Shown piece by piece: positions 50,305 through 58,850 of a stretch of 64,000 nt of DNA. The translations under genes and the position numbers were made by a program. This stretch comes from UBA11090 sp035560555 (GTDB lineage Bacteria > Spirochaetota > Spirochaetia > Treponematales > Rectinemataceae). The notes under the pieces were generated by a model that had not been told where the DNA came from, ran no database searches, and saw nothing but the letters and a program-made list of their open reading frames with translations. The number at the start of each line of letters is the position of its first letter. Positions within the stretch are counted from its first letter, which is position 1. Location: NCBI GenBank assembly GCA_035560555.1, contig DATMZF010000029.1:1-64000 (forward strand). Direction: 5' to 3'.

Positions 50305-51474
50305 CTAGAGCTTCAGCGCCACTCTCGCCGATATGCCCGTTCGGGGAGTCAGGCCGCCGATATCCTCCTGAGACAAGGCAATGTCGCCGCGGATCAGGTA
50401 CAGGTCAATTCCCGCACCCAGCGAAAGAAGGTTCTTGTTCAGGCCGCCCCTGAGAATGAAAATCCTGAGTAGCCTGAGTTCGGCGCCAGCCTTCATCGTG
50501 GCGAGAATGCCGTCAGTGTCCGCGATGTCAGTGGATATCGCGTCGAGGAAGCCGGGGATGTCGTCGGTTTCGGCAAAGAAAGCCGGGGCCACGAGGCCGC
50601 TTTGGTTAAACTTGAGCGCGAGGCCCGCGGTGTATGTCGGTTCGAGCTCCACGACATCCGTTCCGTCGGTGGGGAAATCGGAATCGTGCTCGATGTCATA
50701 AACGGTAGTCTCGCCCAGCGCGACACTGCCGAAGAGATCCCTCGCCATAAATCCGGCGCTCAAAGGCCCTATGGTGAGCGTCGCGCCGGCGTCGAAAGCA
50801 TAGCCGATTCCACCGGACATCACTTCCGAGGCGAAGTAATTTTCAAATTGGCCGGGGCCGTAATACCCAAGACCGGAAAGGACGAGGTCGCGGCCATCGG
50901 CCCACCCGCCAGCCACCGAGTCCAGCCTGTAGAAGGCCCTGACATCGGCGCCAGCGGCTATTTCCACGAGGCCCAGCTTGATGGGAAGACCGAAGCCGAC
51001 GATGGCGTTGACCTGATTCCTCACGATTACTCTGGAACCATCCAGCTTCGTGCCTGAAAGCAGGGCTTCGGATACCAGGTTGGCACCCAGCCCCAAGCCC
51101 TTTCCAGCCCAGCCGAGCCCGACGGCGCCGCCAAAACCCAGCTCCGAGTTGTCTGTCAGCAGCTCATCGATGATCGCCTCAGCTTCGGTGACCGTGGCGT
51201 ACCCGCTGGACAAGGTCTCCATGGAATTGATGCTGCCGGGATTCATGGGCATATATCCCCAGAGCGAAAGGTCGCCCAGGGTGAGGGAACCCGGTCCGGA
51301 AAAGCCCGCCGGGTTGCCAAAGAATGAATCGTAGCCTGTGGAAAAGAGCAGGGACGCGCCGCCGCTGCCCAGGGAACGGGCATCCTGACGGGTGAGGGAC
51401 TCGAGCGGGGACATTCCGGATACGGAATTGAGAAGAGCCACCGTCAGAGCAACAGCGAAAGAGAGACGTTTCAT
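50305..51474 (-). CDS. Outer-membrane beta-barrel protein (UPF0164/PorV-like)
   Basis: A 389-residue exported protein with signal peptide (MKRLSFAVALTVALLNSVSG). DARSLGSGGASLLFSTGYDS then FFGNPAGFSGPG is the N-terminal signature of FadL/PorV-like and UPF0164 barrels. Alternating hydrophobic strands follow and the protein ends ISARVALKL. It may carry hydrophobic solutes across the outer membrane. GGGAGGG supports ATG 51474. A possible promoter, TTGACA with ATATTC, lies about 40-65 bases upstream. Confidence 0.7.
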   Translation of the reverse strand: MKRLSFAVALTVALLNSVSGMSPLESLTRQDARSLGSGGASLLFSTGYDSFFGNPAGFSGPGSLTLGDLSLWGYMPMNPGSINSMETLSSGYATVTEAEAIIDELLTDNSELGFGGAVGLGWAGKGLGLGANLVSEALLSGTKLDGSRVIVRNQVNAIVGFGLPIKLGLVEIAAGADVRAFYRLDSVAGGWADGRDLVLSGLGYYGPGQFENYFASEVMSGGIGYAFDAGATLTIGPLSAGFMARDLFGSVALGETTVYDIEHDSDFPTDGTDVVELEPTYTAGLALKFNQSGLVAPAFFAETDDIPGFLDAISTDIADTDGILATMKAGAELRLLRIFILRGGLNKNLLSLGAGIDLYLIRGDIALSQEDIGGLTPRTGISARVALKL

Positions 51475-51596
51475 AGAAAGCCCTCCCAAGAGCCTATAAA
51501 CATAGACATTTGTTTTGAATATTGGGCATCTTCGCGGGTTTGTCAATACAGCAAAATGAAATAGACAGGTATGCGGCCTGAGGGTCCGCCGCCTTC

Positions 51597-52637
51597 TCAA
51601 CGCTGCCAGAACTGCACTTTTCCCGATCCGGCCAACTTGAGGCTGCCTCCGACCAGCGCGTACTGCCACTGTTCCAAGTCCCCGTTCTCCCACATGATGA
51701 CGATGGTGCCCGACTCCGCGTTCCACCGCCCCCGCTTCTCGCTCTTCTGCTCGCCCGAATCGAGCCATATCGTCGAATTTCCGCCCGCCGCCCCTCCGCG
51801 CGCGATCGTCCTCCAAAGCGATACCCGGCGGGCGCTTCCATCCGGACCCAGCTGCAAACTAGTCTGCTCATCGGAAACCATGTCCGCCCGCCTTGGGTCG
51901 TCCACGGTAAAATTGAGCGTATCCTCGTTGCGCAATTGCCTCGTCGAGTACAGTTTCCAAATTCCAGCTATGCCCTGATCGAGCTTGCCCTCGCCCAGGG
52001 TTATGGATCTGAGCACGGCCGTCAGATCCTCGCCACGCCCTTCCAGGGCTTGCGCGTCGCCCACCGCCACGAGGAAAACGCCGAATTCCCCCAGTACCGT
52101 GGCATATATCCGGGCGACGACCGTCGTGTCGCCCTGGCCCGCGGCCTGCCATTCGACGAAGAGGCCCTCGCCTCCCGCCATCGGCACGCTGGCCGGCTGC
52201 GCCTTCCTCGCGAGATACGGCGAAATCTTCGTCGTCACGAGATTGTCGAGGTAGCCGATGACGCGAACGTCGAAAGGCGAGACGATCCCGCTCCCCCTGA
52301 TACTCTCCGCGGTGAGGAAGTATAGCTCCGGAAGCTTGTTGGACGTCTGGTCGCCCAGGGAGACCGGAACGAGTTGAACGCTGCCTTCGGCTTCCTTCAG
52401 CGTGAACGTGGAAGGGTACCAGAACGAGAACCCAATGGGATGCCGCCATGTGGAACCGCCCTTGGAGAGATCGTTGACGTTGGCCGCCGCTTGCGGTCGC
52501 CCTGAGCTTAGGCCCGCGCCCAAACCCAGTTCCTGAGTCTGCCCCTGCGCGCCGAGCCCGGCGGGCAAAAAGCGAAAGCTGACCAGCCAGAAAAGGAAAC
52601 CGACAGCGATCGATGCTCTTCTGGGATACTTTTTCAT
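51597..52637 (-). CDS. Exported protein of unknown function
   Basis: A 346-residue exported protein; residues ~10-32 (ASIAVGFLFWLVSFRFLPAG) are a signal peptide. Residues ~65-215 (HPIGFSFWYPSTFTLKEAEG, then SITLGEGKLD) resemble PsbP/DcrB-like domains that bind the envelope. The C-terminal ~120 residues (GIWKLYSTRQL, RGRWNAESGTIVIMWENGDL, KVQFWQR) look like a small lipocalin-like beta barrel. I do not recognise the whole. ATG 52637 follows GAGGTGGAG. Confidence 0.6.
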   Translation of the reverse strand: MKKYPRRASIAVGFLFWLVSFRFLPAGLGAQGQTQELGLGAGLSSGRPQAAANVNDLSKGGSTWRHPIGFSFWYPSTFTLKEAEGSVQLVPVSLGDQTSNKLPELYFLTAESIRGSGIVSPFDVRVIGYLDNLVTTKISPYLARKAQPASVPMAGGEGLFVEWQAAGQGDTTVVARIYATVLGEFGVFLVAVGDAQALEGRGEDLTAVLRSITLGEGKLDQGIAGIWKLYSTRQLRNEDTLNFTVDDPRRADMVSDEQTSLQLGPDGSARRVSLWRTIARGGAAGGNSTIWLDSGEQKSEKRGRWNAESGTIVIMWENGDLEQWQYALVGGSLKLAGSGKVQFWQR

Positions 52638-52776
52638 CTCCACCTCTTCACGGCTCCTTATCGCTTCCGGAACCTAGGCGTGCTATTTTTGCAGGCATCG
52701 CGAGCGCGAACGCCGACGACCGGCGCCACGCATGCCTATCGCCAATTATAATTCAAGCCTGGACCTTATGCATTGA

Positions 52777-52914
52777 ATGACCATTGATTTGCGTCAGAAA
52801 CGCGTGGCTTTCATCGCCGAAGACACAACCGAGCCGGATGTCGACGCGCTTATGTGCCAATAAAAGAAGCGCAAAGCAGAAAAGAACAAGACCGCTTTGG
52901 AGCGCGCGAAATAG
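52777..52914 (+). pseudogene. Short coding-like remnant with internal stop
   Basis: From ATG 52777 the frame reads MTIDLRQKRVAFIAEDTTEP then DVDALMCQ, a TAA at 52861, and then in the same frame KKRKAEKNKTALERAK to TAG at 52914. The charged, antitoxin-like composition suggests a decayed small gene. The opposite strand is open too, so this is weak. It lies in the 357-bp gap before the LacI gene. Confidence 0.25.
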
Positions 52915-52926
52915 CGTCCGGCTTAA

Positions 52927-52973
52927 TTGACAGTGTAAAATAGCCATGGTAGATTTAGCTGAATCGATTTAGC
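52927..52973 (+). promoter_or_regulatory. Promoter and LacI-type operator of the lacI-like gene
   Basis: TTGACA (52927-52932), 17-bp spacer, TAGATT (52950-52955). GCTGAATC-GATTTAGC (52958-52973) is a 16-bp palindrome with one mismatch and the central CG typical of LacI-family operators. It overlaps the start point, so the regulator probably represses itself. Confidence 0.7.
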
Positions 52974-52994
52974 AGATGGAGCGTCTTGTAGACT

Positions 52995-54023
52995 ATGGTA
53001 CGCGTGAAGATGAAGCAGATCGCTCAAGAGGCGCAGGTCTCGACGACACTGGTTTCCCAAGTGCTCAACAATCGCGACGTGCGCGTGGCCGAGAGTACTC
53101 GCGAGCGCATCTTGCGCATAGCCAAACAGCACAATTATATTCCCAACCGCCTCGCTTCTGGGCTCAAGCTGAACCGGACCAATACGCTAGCCGTCCTCGT
53201 CCCCTTCACGGCCGTAGGTTTCTTCAGCGAACTCATCTATCACATCGAAGCCTACGCCATGGAGCGCGGCTATATCTCCTTCATCATCAATACATCCGGG
53301 GGCAAGGACAAAGAGGAGAAGGCGCTCCAGCTCTACAAATCCCACATGATGGACGGTTTCATCATCGCTCCCCGGAACGCGGCGGCGCATCAGCCGCATT
53401 TCGAACAGATTCAGGCCGATCAGTTTCCTTTCGTATTCGTGGATCGCTATGTCGACGACGTGAAGGCGACCACCATTTCCTCCGATCATTACGCGATCGC
53501 CAGCGGCTTCGTCAGGTGGCTCATCGAAAAGGGCCATCGGCGCATCCTCTTCGTCCAGCGCCTCGACGAACCGGGGAATTCCACGATTCGCAGCCGCATG
53601 AAAGCCTATGTGGCGATGATGGAATCCAGGGGATTGAGCGTGGAGCTGGCGGGTTTCAACGCCGAAGCCGACAATCCGCCCGATGTGGTCGGTAGCCTCT
53701 CCGGATTCCCCGCCGCCGATTCGCAGCCCGACGCCATCTTTCTCGCCTCGGGATCCTACATGCCGCTGCTCCTGCGGCGCTGCGAGCAGCTCGGCTACGA
53801 CATAAAGGCAATCGATTTCGCCACGGTGGACGGATTCATGTTTCCCGCCGACTTCCTCCTCGAGAAAAGGATCATCGATGGAATCGAAGCCAACATGCAT
53901 ATGGTCGTGCAAGATCCGCAGACAATCGCCCAAAAGGCCGTGGACGCGCTGATAGATCTCATTGACGGAAAGGAAGACGGCAAGGAACAGATCCATGTCC
54001 CTCAGCGATGCGCCAACCTCTAG
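52995..54023 (+). CDS. LacI-family transcriptional regulator
   Basis: A 342-residue repressor. HTH at 5-50: MKQIAQEAQVSTTLVSQVLN then RILRIAKQHNYIPNRLASGL hinge helix. The periplasmic-binding-protein-like sensor follows (FPFVFVDRYVDDV, FLASGSYMPLLLRR), suggesting a sugar ligand. The end is short of the usual LacI tail. ATG 52995 and ATG 53010 are both possible; neither has a good ribosome site. No sugar operon adjoins it, so the regulon must lie elsewhere. Confidence 0.9.
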   Translation: MVRVKMKQIAQEAQVSTTLVSQVLNNRDVRVAESTRERILRIAKQHNYIPNRLASGLKLNRTNTLAVLVPFTAVGFFSELIYHIEAYAMERGYISFIINTSGGKDKEEKALQLYKSHMMDGFIIAPRNAAAHQPHFEQIQADQFPFVFVDRYVDDVKATTISSDHYAIASGFVRWLIEKGHRRILFVQRLDEPGNSTIRSRMKAYVAMMESRGLSVELAGFNAEADNPPDVVGSLSGFPAADSQPDAIFLASGSYMPLLLRRCEQLGYDIKAIDFATVDGFMFPADFLLEKRIIDGIEANMHMVVQDPQTIAQKAVDALIDLIDGKEDGKEQIHVPQRCANL

Positions 54024-54117
54024 CGACTTTCGCTCGCGAATTCTCCGCTAGGGCGCGTTTGTTCTTTTCACGGCGCGCCGGGAAATGCTACGCTGTCGCC
54101 ATCAAAGGAGACAGCGA

Positions 54118-54450
54118 ATGACACAAGCGGAAGTCGTTTCCAGGCAGCTAGAACTCTACAACGCGCATGATCTGGAAGGTTTTTGTTCCTGCTATTCGGA
54201 TACCGTGGAATTGAGGAACATGGACGAAGCGCGGGCCACGGTGAGTTCGAAGGACGAGCTGCGGGAAACGTACGGAAAGAAATTTTCCAATCCCGCGCTG
54301 AAGGCCACCATCGCGAACAGGATAATCAAGGGCAACTACGTGATCGACCATGAAAAGGTCGAGGGCGTGGGGGACAGGCTGCTGGAAGTGGTCGCCATCT
54401 ATAAAGTAGAAGACGACCTCATCCAGAGCGTGCTTTTCATCAGGGACTAA
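54118..54450 (+). CDS. NTF2-like (SnoaL-type) small protein
   Basis: A 110-residue protein of the cystatin-like alpha+beta barrel fold: QLELYNAHDLEGFCSCYSDT then VELRN is the SnoaL/limonene-epoxide-hydrolase-like N-terminus. Catalytic residues cannot be assigned, and many members only bind small ligands. AAAGGAGA precedes the ATG. An extended -10 TGC-TACGCT (54086-54094) with TTTTCA about 18 bp upstream is the likely promoter. Confidence 0.8.
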   Translation: MTQAEVVSRQLELYNAHDLEGFCSCYSDTVELRNMDEARATVSSKDELRETYGKKFSNPALKATIANRIIKGNYVIDHEKVEGVGDRLLEVVAIYKVEDDLIQSVLFIRD

Positions 54451-54455
54451 GGATC

Positions 54456-55118
54456 TTAGTCGAACTTCTTCAGCTCGTTGATCATGGCCATGACGTCGGT
54501 GTTGTAGAGTCGCTCAACGTTTATTTTAGGGAATCCGCCCGCGCGGAAATGCTTTCGCAGATCCACTTCTTTGGCCACGGATTCCTCGGCCCTCACGAGC
54601 ATTTCCATATAGTTGTCGGGAGGAATGACCACGACGCCGTCGGCGTCGCCGAAGACGAGATCGCCGGGATGGACGACGGCGCCCGAGCAGCTGACCGTGA
54701 CGTCATGCTCGCCGGAGATTCCGATGACGTTGGTCGTCACCACAGAGATGCCGGTGCAGAACACGGGATAGCCGGATTTTTCTATCGCGAGGGAATCCGT
54801 CGCGGGGCCATCGATGACGATGCCGGCGAAGCCCTGGCACTCGCAGAATAGCGCCACCATCTCGCCCACGCACGCGTAGGTGTCGTCGCCGCAGCGGTCG
54901 ATCACGATGACCGAACCCTTGGGGGCGTGCTCCATGGCGTAGTAGAGGGCGCAGGAATCCTTTCCCTGCAGCCTGACCGTGTATGCCGGCCCCACCATTT
55001 TCGAATTCTTGTTGATCGGCTTCATCTCGGGGCGCATGTAGCCGCCGCCGATATAGTGCCCGATAGTCGCCGGATCCACTTTCATGAACCGGTCGATGAT
55101 GTCTTTGGGAATTGCCAT
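54456..55118 (-). CDS. RraA / HMG-CHA aldolase-like family protein
   Basis: A 220-residue protein of the RraA-like fold. GEMVALFCECQGFAGIVIDG then PATD corresponds to the aldolase motif GX20RD, but the Arg is Thr here while the Asp remains. GDLVFGDADGVVVIPPDNY is the conserved C-terminal block. Without the Arg that binds the pyruvate moiety, classical 4-hydroxy-4-methyl-2-oxoglutarate aldolase activity is doubtful. It is the last gene of the creatininase-dpp-nitrilase cluster and starts 12 bp after it. Confidence 0.8.
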   Translation of the reverse strand: MAIPKDIIDRFMKVDPATIGHYIGGGYMRPEMKPINKNSKMVGPAYTVRLQGKDSCALYYAMEHAPKGSVIVIDRCGDDTYACVGEMVALFCECQGFAGIVIDGPATDSLAIEKSGYPVFCTGISVVTTNVIGISGEHDVTVSCSGAVVHPGDLVFGDADGVVVIPPDNYMEMLVRAEESVAKEVDLRKHFRAGGFPKINVERLYNTDVMAMINELKKFD

Positions 55119-55130
55119 TGCTAACCTCTT

Positions 55131-55958
55131 TTAGCGAACCTTGAGCTCGTAAACATCGGATCTCCTATTCTTCAACGAAGGGATCTGGCCGCGAATCTTG
55201 TCCAGGAAATCCAGGTCTATTTCGGCCATCGTCACGCCCGGCTGGTCCTTGGACCTCGCGATGACGGTGCCCCAGGGATCCACGACCAGACTATTGCCGA
55301 AGGCGGTGAAATTGGGCTTCTTGCCTATCTGCGCCGGGGCGACGATGTAGCAGCCATTCTCGATCGCCCTGGCGCGAAGGATCGGCTCCCAGTGATCCTT
55401 GCCCGTGGGCAGGGTGAAGTTGGCCGGCGTGAAGATGATCTGGGCGCCGTCCAGCGCGAGAAGGCGGAACAGCTCGGGAAAACGGATATCGTAGCAAATG
55501 GTGAATCCAAGCTTGCCCAGCTCGCTGTCCGCGGTCACGATCTCCCTGCCCGGCTGTATCCTGACGGATTCATTGCAGACGGTGCCATCCGTGAGCGTGA
55601 CATCGAAGGTATGGAGTTTCCTGTAGCGAGCGATAATCTTGCCTTCCCTGTCCAGCATCACGGTGGTGTTGAACCCCTTTGTCTCGCCGGGGATCTCTTC
55701 CTTGAAGCTTCCGCAATGGATGTAGATGCCGAGTTCCTTGGCCTTCCGCGCCAGAATCTCCGTGCTGTATCCGGGGATTGGTTCGGCCCCGCCGCCTTCG
55801 CCGACATTGTCTCCCAGAAGGTTCATCACTTCCGGCAGGGCGACGAGCCGCGCGCCCTTGGCGGCCGCTTCATCGATATACTCGCAAATCCTGGCGAGAT
55901 TCTTTCCTTTGTCGTTCTGCGTATCCAGCTGGATAATCCCAATCTGGTATTTCCTCAT
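55131..55958 (-). CDS. Carbon-nitrogen hydrolase (nitrilase superfamily, Nit2/omega-amidase-like)
   Basis: A 275-residue cytoplasmic amidase. The Glu-Lys-Cys triad is Glu43 (VALPEVMN), Lys114 (YRKLHTFDV) and Cys155 (FTICYDIRFPEL). The order and spacing fit Nit1/Nit2 omega-amidases, which release ammonia from omega-amides of dicarboxylates. It follows the importer ATPase genes of operon 3 and fits hydrolysis of an imported amide. Confidence 0.88.
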   Translation of the reverse strand: MRKYQIGIIQLDTQNDKGKNLARICEYIDEAAAKGARLVALPEVMNLLGDNVGEGGGAEPIPGYSTEILARKAKELGIYIHCGSFKEEIPGETKGFNTTVMLDREGKIIARYRKLHTFDVTLTDGTVCNESVRIQPGREIVTADSELGKLGFTICYDIRFPELFRLLALDGAQIIFTPANFTLPTGKDHWEPILRARAIENGCYIVAPAQIGKKPNFTAFGNSLVVDPWGTVIARSKDQPGVTMAEIDLDFLDKIRGQIPSLKNRRSDVYELKVR

Positions 55959-56018
55959 CCGCGTTACTCCTTGGCGCCTCCGTTTCCCGGCGCGCCCTTC
56001 GGCCCTGAGCGCTAAACC

Positions 56019-56984
56019 TCAGGCGAGGCCGTTTATGGCCTTGACGTGATGGCAGGCCACGTAATAATTCTCTTTCACTTTTTCAAAGACCGGTTCAGTG
56101 GTCGAACAGATTTCGGTGGCGTACTCGCAGCGTTTGGCGAATCTGCAGCCGGGTTTCGGGTTTATCGGCGAGGAAATCTCACCCTTCAGGAGATGCCTAG
56201 TCTTCTTCGCGCCCAATTCGGGCACCGGGACCGCCGCCAACAGCGCCTTCGTGTAGGGGTGGTAGCGGTGTATGAATATTTCCTTCACGGGGGCGAACTC
56301 GACCATCTTGCCCATGTACATGACGAGGATGTTGTCGGAGATGTGCTTGACGACGGCCATGTTGTGGGTGATGAAAAGATAGGTGAGGTTTCTCTCCTGC
56401 TGCAAATCCTGCATCAGGTTGAGAATTTGCGCCTGTATGGACACGTCGAGGGCGGAGACAGGCTCGTCGCAGACGATGAATTTCGGGTTGAGAGACAGGG
56501 CTCGCGCCACGCCGATGCGCTGGCGGCGGCCTCCGTCGAGCTCATGGGGGTAGGAATCCGAGAGACGGCGGGCGAGCCCGACCGTGTCCATCAGTTTCCC
56601 CACCTGTTCGCTGAGATCGGCCGAATCCTTGTATTTATTGTAGATCTTGATCGGCTCGGCGATGAGATTGCTCACGGACATCCTTGGATCCAGCGAGGAA
56701 AAGGGGTCCTGAAAAATCATCTGCATGTCCTGGCGGTAGCGCTTGAGCGAAACCCGGTCCAGCTGGCTTATGTCCTTTCCCTCGAAACGGATGTTTCCCG
56801 ACGTCGCTTCCAGGAGATGGATGGTGAGCCGGCCCAATGTCGACTTGCCGCAGCCCGACTCGCCCACCACGCCGAGCGTCTCGCCCTTCTCGATGCCGAA
56901 CGTGACGCCGTCGACGGCGTGAAGATCTCCCCTGGGTGTTTTGAAGAATTTCCTAAGATCTTTGACTTCTATCAGTGTGCTCAT
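56019..56984 (-). CDS. ABC importer ATPase, DppF type, operon 3
   Basis: A 321-residue ATP-binding subunit: Walker A GESGCGKS, MIFQDPFSSLDPRM, signature ELDGGRRQRIGVARAL (LDGGR instead of LSGGQ, as in operon 2), Walker B FIVCDEPVSALD, and C-terminal CRFAKRCEYATEIC. The gap to the DppD gene upstream is nine bases. Confidence 0.92.
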   Translation of the reverse strand: MSTLIEVKDLRKFFKTPRGDLHAVDGVTFGIEKGETLGVVGESGCGKSTLGRLTIHLLEATSGNIRFEGKDISQLDRVSLKRYRQDMQMIFQDPFSSLDPRMSVSNLIAEPIKIYNKYKDSADLSEQVGKLMDTVGLARRLSDSYPHELDGGRRQRIGVARALSLNPKFIVCDEPVSALDVSIQAQILNLMQDLQQERNLTYLFITHNMAVVKHISDNILVMYMGKMVEFAPVKEIFIHRYHPYTKALLAAVPVPELGAKKTRHLLKGEISSPINPKPGCRFAKRCEYATEICSTTEPVFEKVKENYYVACHHVKAINGLA

Positions 56985-56993
56985 AGTAACCCC

Positions 56994-57959
56994 TCACCCA
57001 TGGTACTTCACGCATTTGACGAAATGTCCCGGTTCCACCTCGACGACGGGCACAGCCGCAGCCAGGCATTTCTCCGAGACATCGGGGCACCGCGGCGCGA
57101 ATACGCAGCCCACGGGAAGATTTGTCGGATCGGGCATGAGCCCCATGATGGGCTTCAGCCTATCCACGTCCTCGTTGAGGTTGGGAACCGACCCAAAGAG
57201 GCCTTCGGTATAGGGATGCTTCGTGTCGTTGTAGATATGCTCCACCGTGCCGTACTCCACGATCTCGCCGGCATACATGATCGCGGCCTTCTGGCAGATT
57301 TCGGCCACGACGCCCAGATCGTGCGTGATGAGAATGAGCGAGGTGCCCCTATCCCTCATCAGCTTCTCGATGAGATCGAGCACCTGGTCCTGGATCGTGA
57401 CGTCGAGCGCCGTGGTCGGCTCGTCCGCGATCAGGAGTTCGGGATTGCAGGCCAGGGCGATCGCGATGACGACGCGCTGCTTCATGCCGCCCGAGAATTG
57501 GTGCGGGTACTCAGCGTAGCGCTCGCCAGGTATGCCCACCAGCTCCAGCATTTCCTGAGCCTTCAGCGAGGCATTCGCGCGCGAAATCTTTTGGTGAAGG
57601 CGAACCACTTCGGCGATCTGGTCGCCCACGGTCAGGACGGGGTTGAGCGCTGTCATCGGGTCCTGGAAAATCATGGAAATCTTGTTGCCGCGAATCGCCC
57701 GCTTCTCCATCGGCGACATCGCGACGAGGTCCTGCCCGTCGTAGCGTATCTCGCCGCTGATTATCTTCCCTGGCGGATCGGGAATCAGCTGCATTATGCT
57801 GAGCGCCGTCGTGGTCTTTCCCGCGCCCGTCTCGCCGACCAAGCCCAGGGACTCGCCCTTCTTGAGCGAGATAGTCATTCCGTTCACGGCGTGAACGGTG
57901 GTAGTGTCCGTCACATAATGGACAACGAGATCCTTGATCTCGAGAATAGTGTCGTTCAT
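56994..57959 (-). CDS. ABC importer ATPase, DppD type, operon 3
   Basis: A 321-residue ATP-binding subunit: Walker A GETGAGKT, MIFQDPMTALNPVL, signature FSGGMKQRVVIAIAL, Walker B LLIADEPTTALD. The C-terminus has CVFAPRCPDVSEKC. The open frame continues upstream into the permease gene, but ATG 57959 with GGGGAAGG is the real start. Confidence 0.92.
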   Translation of the reverse strand: MNDTILEIKDLVVHYVTDTTTVHAVNGMTISLKKGESLGLVGETGAGKTTTALSIMQLIPDPPGKIISGEIRYDGQDLVAMSPMEKRAIRGNKISMIFQDPMTALNPVLTVGDQIAEVVRLHQKISRANASLKAQEMLELVGIPGERYAEYPHQFSGGMKQRVVIAIALACNPELLIADEPTTALDVTIQDQVLDLIEKLMRDRGTSLILITHDLGVVAEICQKAAIMYAGEIVEYGTVEHIYNDTKHPYTEGLFGSVPNLNEDVDRLKPIMGLMPDPTNLPVGCVFAPRCPDVSEKCLAAAVPVVEVEPGHFVKCVKYHG

Positions 57960-57970
57960 TCGCCTTCCCC

Positions 57971-58849
57971 TTAGCTCTTGAGCCGTGGATCGAGCGCGTC
58001 GCGCAGCCCGTCGCCCAGAAGATTGATGGAAAAAACCGTAAGCATTATCGCGAGTCCGGGGAAAGTGACGACCCACCAGTAGTCGCGGATGAAAGCCCTG
58101 CCGGAAGCGAGCATCGAACCCCACTCCGGCGTCGGGGGCATTATGCCCAATCCGATGAAGCTCATTCCCGCGCCCTGGATGATGGCGGCGGCTATGCTCA
58201 TCGTCGCCTGGACAATGATGGGCGCCATGCAATTCGGGATGATGTGGCGCGTGATGATGCGCCAGTCGCTGGCGCCGTTGGAGCGGGCCGCCTCGATGTA
58301 TTCCTGCTCCTTCACCGAAAGAATGGAAGCGCGCACGACGCGGGCGTAGCCGGGTACGGCGCCGATGCCTATGGCGAGGATCAGGTTGAAGAAACTCGTG
58401 CCCATGGCGGCGACTATCGAAACGGCCAGGAGGATGTTCGGGATCGAGAGCATGATGTCGATGAAGCGCATTATTATGTTGTCCACGACCTTGCCGTAAT
58501 AGCCCGAGACGCATCCGAGGATGATCCCGATCAGGCAGGATATAGTGACCGACACCAGCCCCAGGGTGAGCGAGATCCTGCAGCCGAAGATAACCCTGCT
58601 GAATATATCCCTGCCGAATTCGTCGGTTCCGAAAGGATACTCGAGGGAGGGCGCCTTGAAACGGCGGGAAAGCATCTGTTCGTCGAAGCCATAGGGCGCT
58701 ATGAGCGAAGGGACGAGCGCCAGTATCGTCAGGAGAACGATGAAGGCGAGGCCGAGCACGGCGCCCTTGTTCTTGACGAAACGCCGCCAGATCTCCTTGG
58801 ACTGGCCACGCTTTTTCATTTTTACGGAGAGGACTTCGTTGCCTGCCAT
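57971..58849 (-). CDS. ABC importer permease, DppC type, operon 3
   Basis: A 292-residue permease: EIWRRFVKNKGAVLGLAFIV first helix, YPFGTDEFGRDIFSRVIFGC signature, EAA loop EAARSNGASDWRIITRHIIP, terminal GDGLRDALDPRLKS. It starts one base after the DppB stop. Confidence 0.92.
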   Translation of the reverse strand: MAGNEVLSVKMKKRGQSKEIWRRFVKNKGAVLGLAFIVLLTILALVPSLIAPYGFDEQMLSRRFKAPSLEYPFGTDEFGRDIFSRVIFGCRISLTLGLVSVTISCLIGIILGCVSGYYGKVVDNIIMRFIDIMLSIPNILLAVSIVAAMGTSFFNLILAIGIGAVPGYARVVRASILSVKEQEYIEAARSNGASDWRIITRHIIPNCMAPIIVQATMSIAAAIIQGAGMSFIGLGIMPPTPEWGSMLASGRAFIRDYWWVVTFPGLAIMLTVFSINLLGDGLRDALDPRLKS

Positions 58850-58850
58850 A

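Noticed and set aside
52753..52947. A 64-residue membrane-like minus-strand frame before the LacI gene
   Set aside because: It has no ribosome site and overlaps a better-composed (though broken) plus-strand frame and the LacI promoter.
56046..57974. A 642-codon plus-strand frame across two ATPase genes
   Set aside because: Both ATPases on the other strand carry all ABC motifs; the plus-strand product is His/Arg/Glu-rich nonsense.
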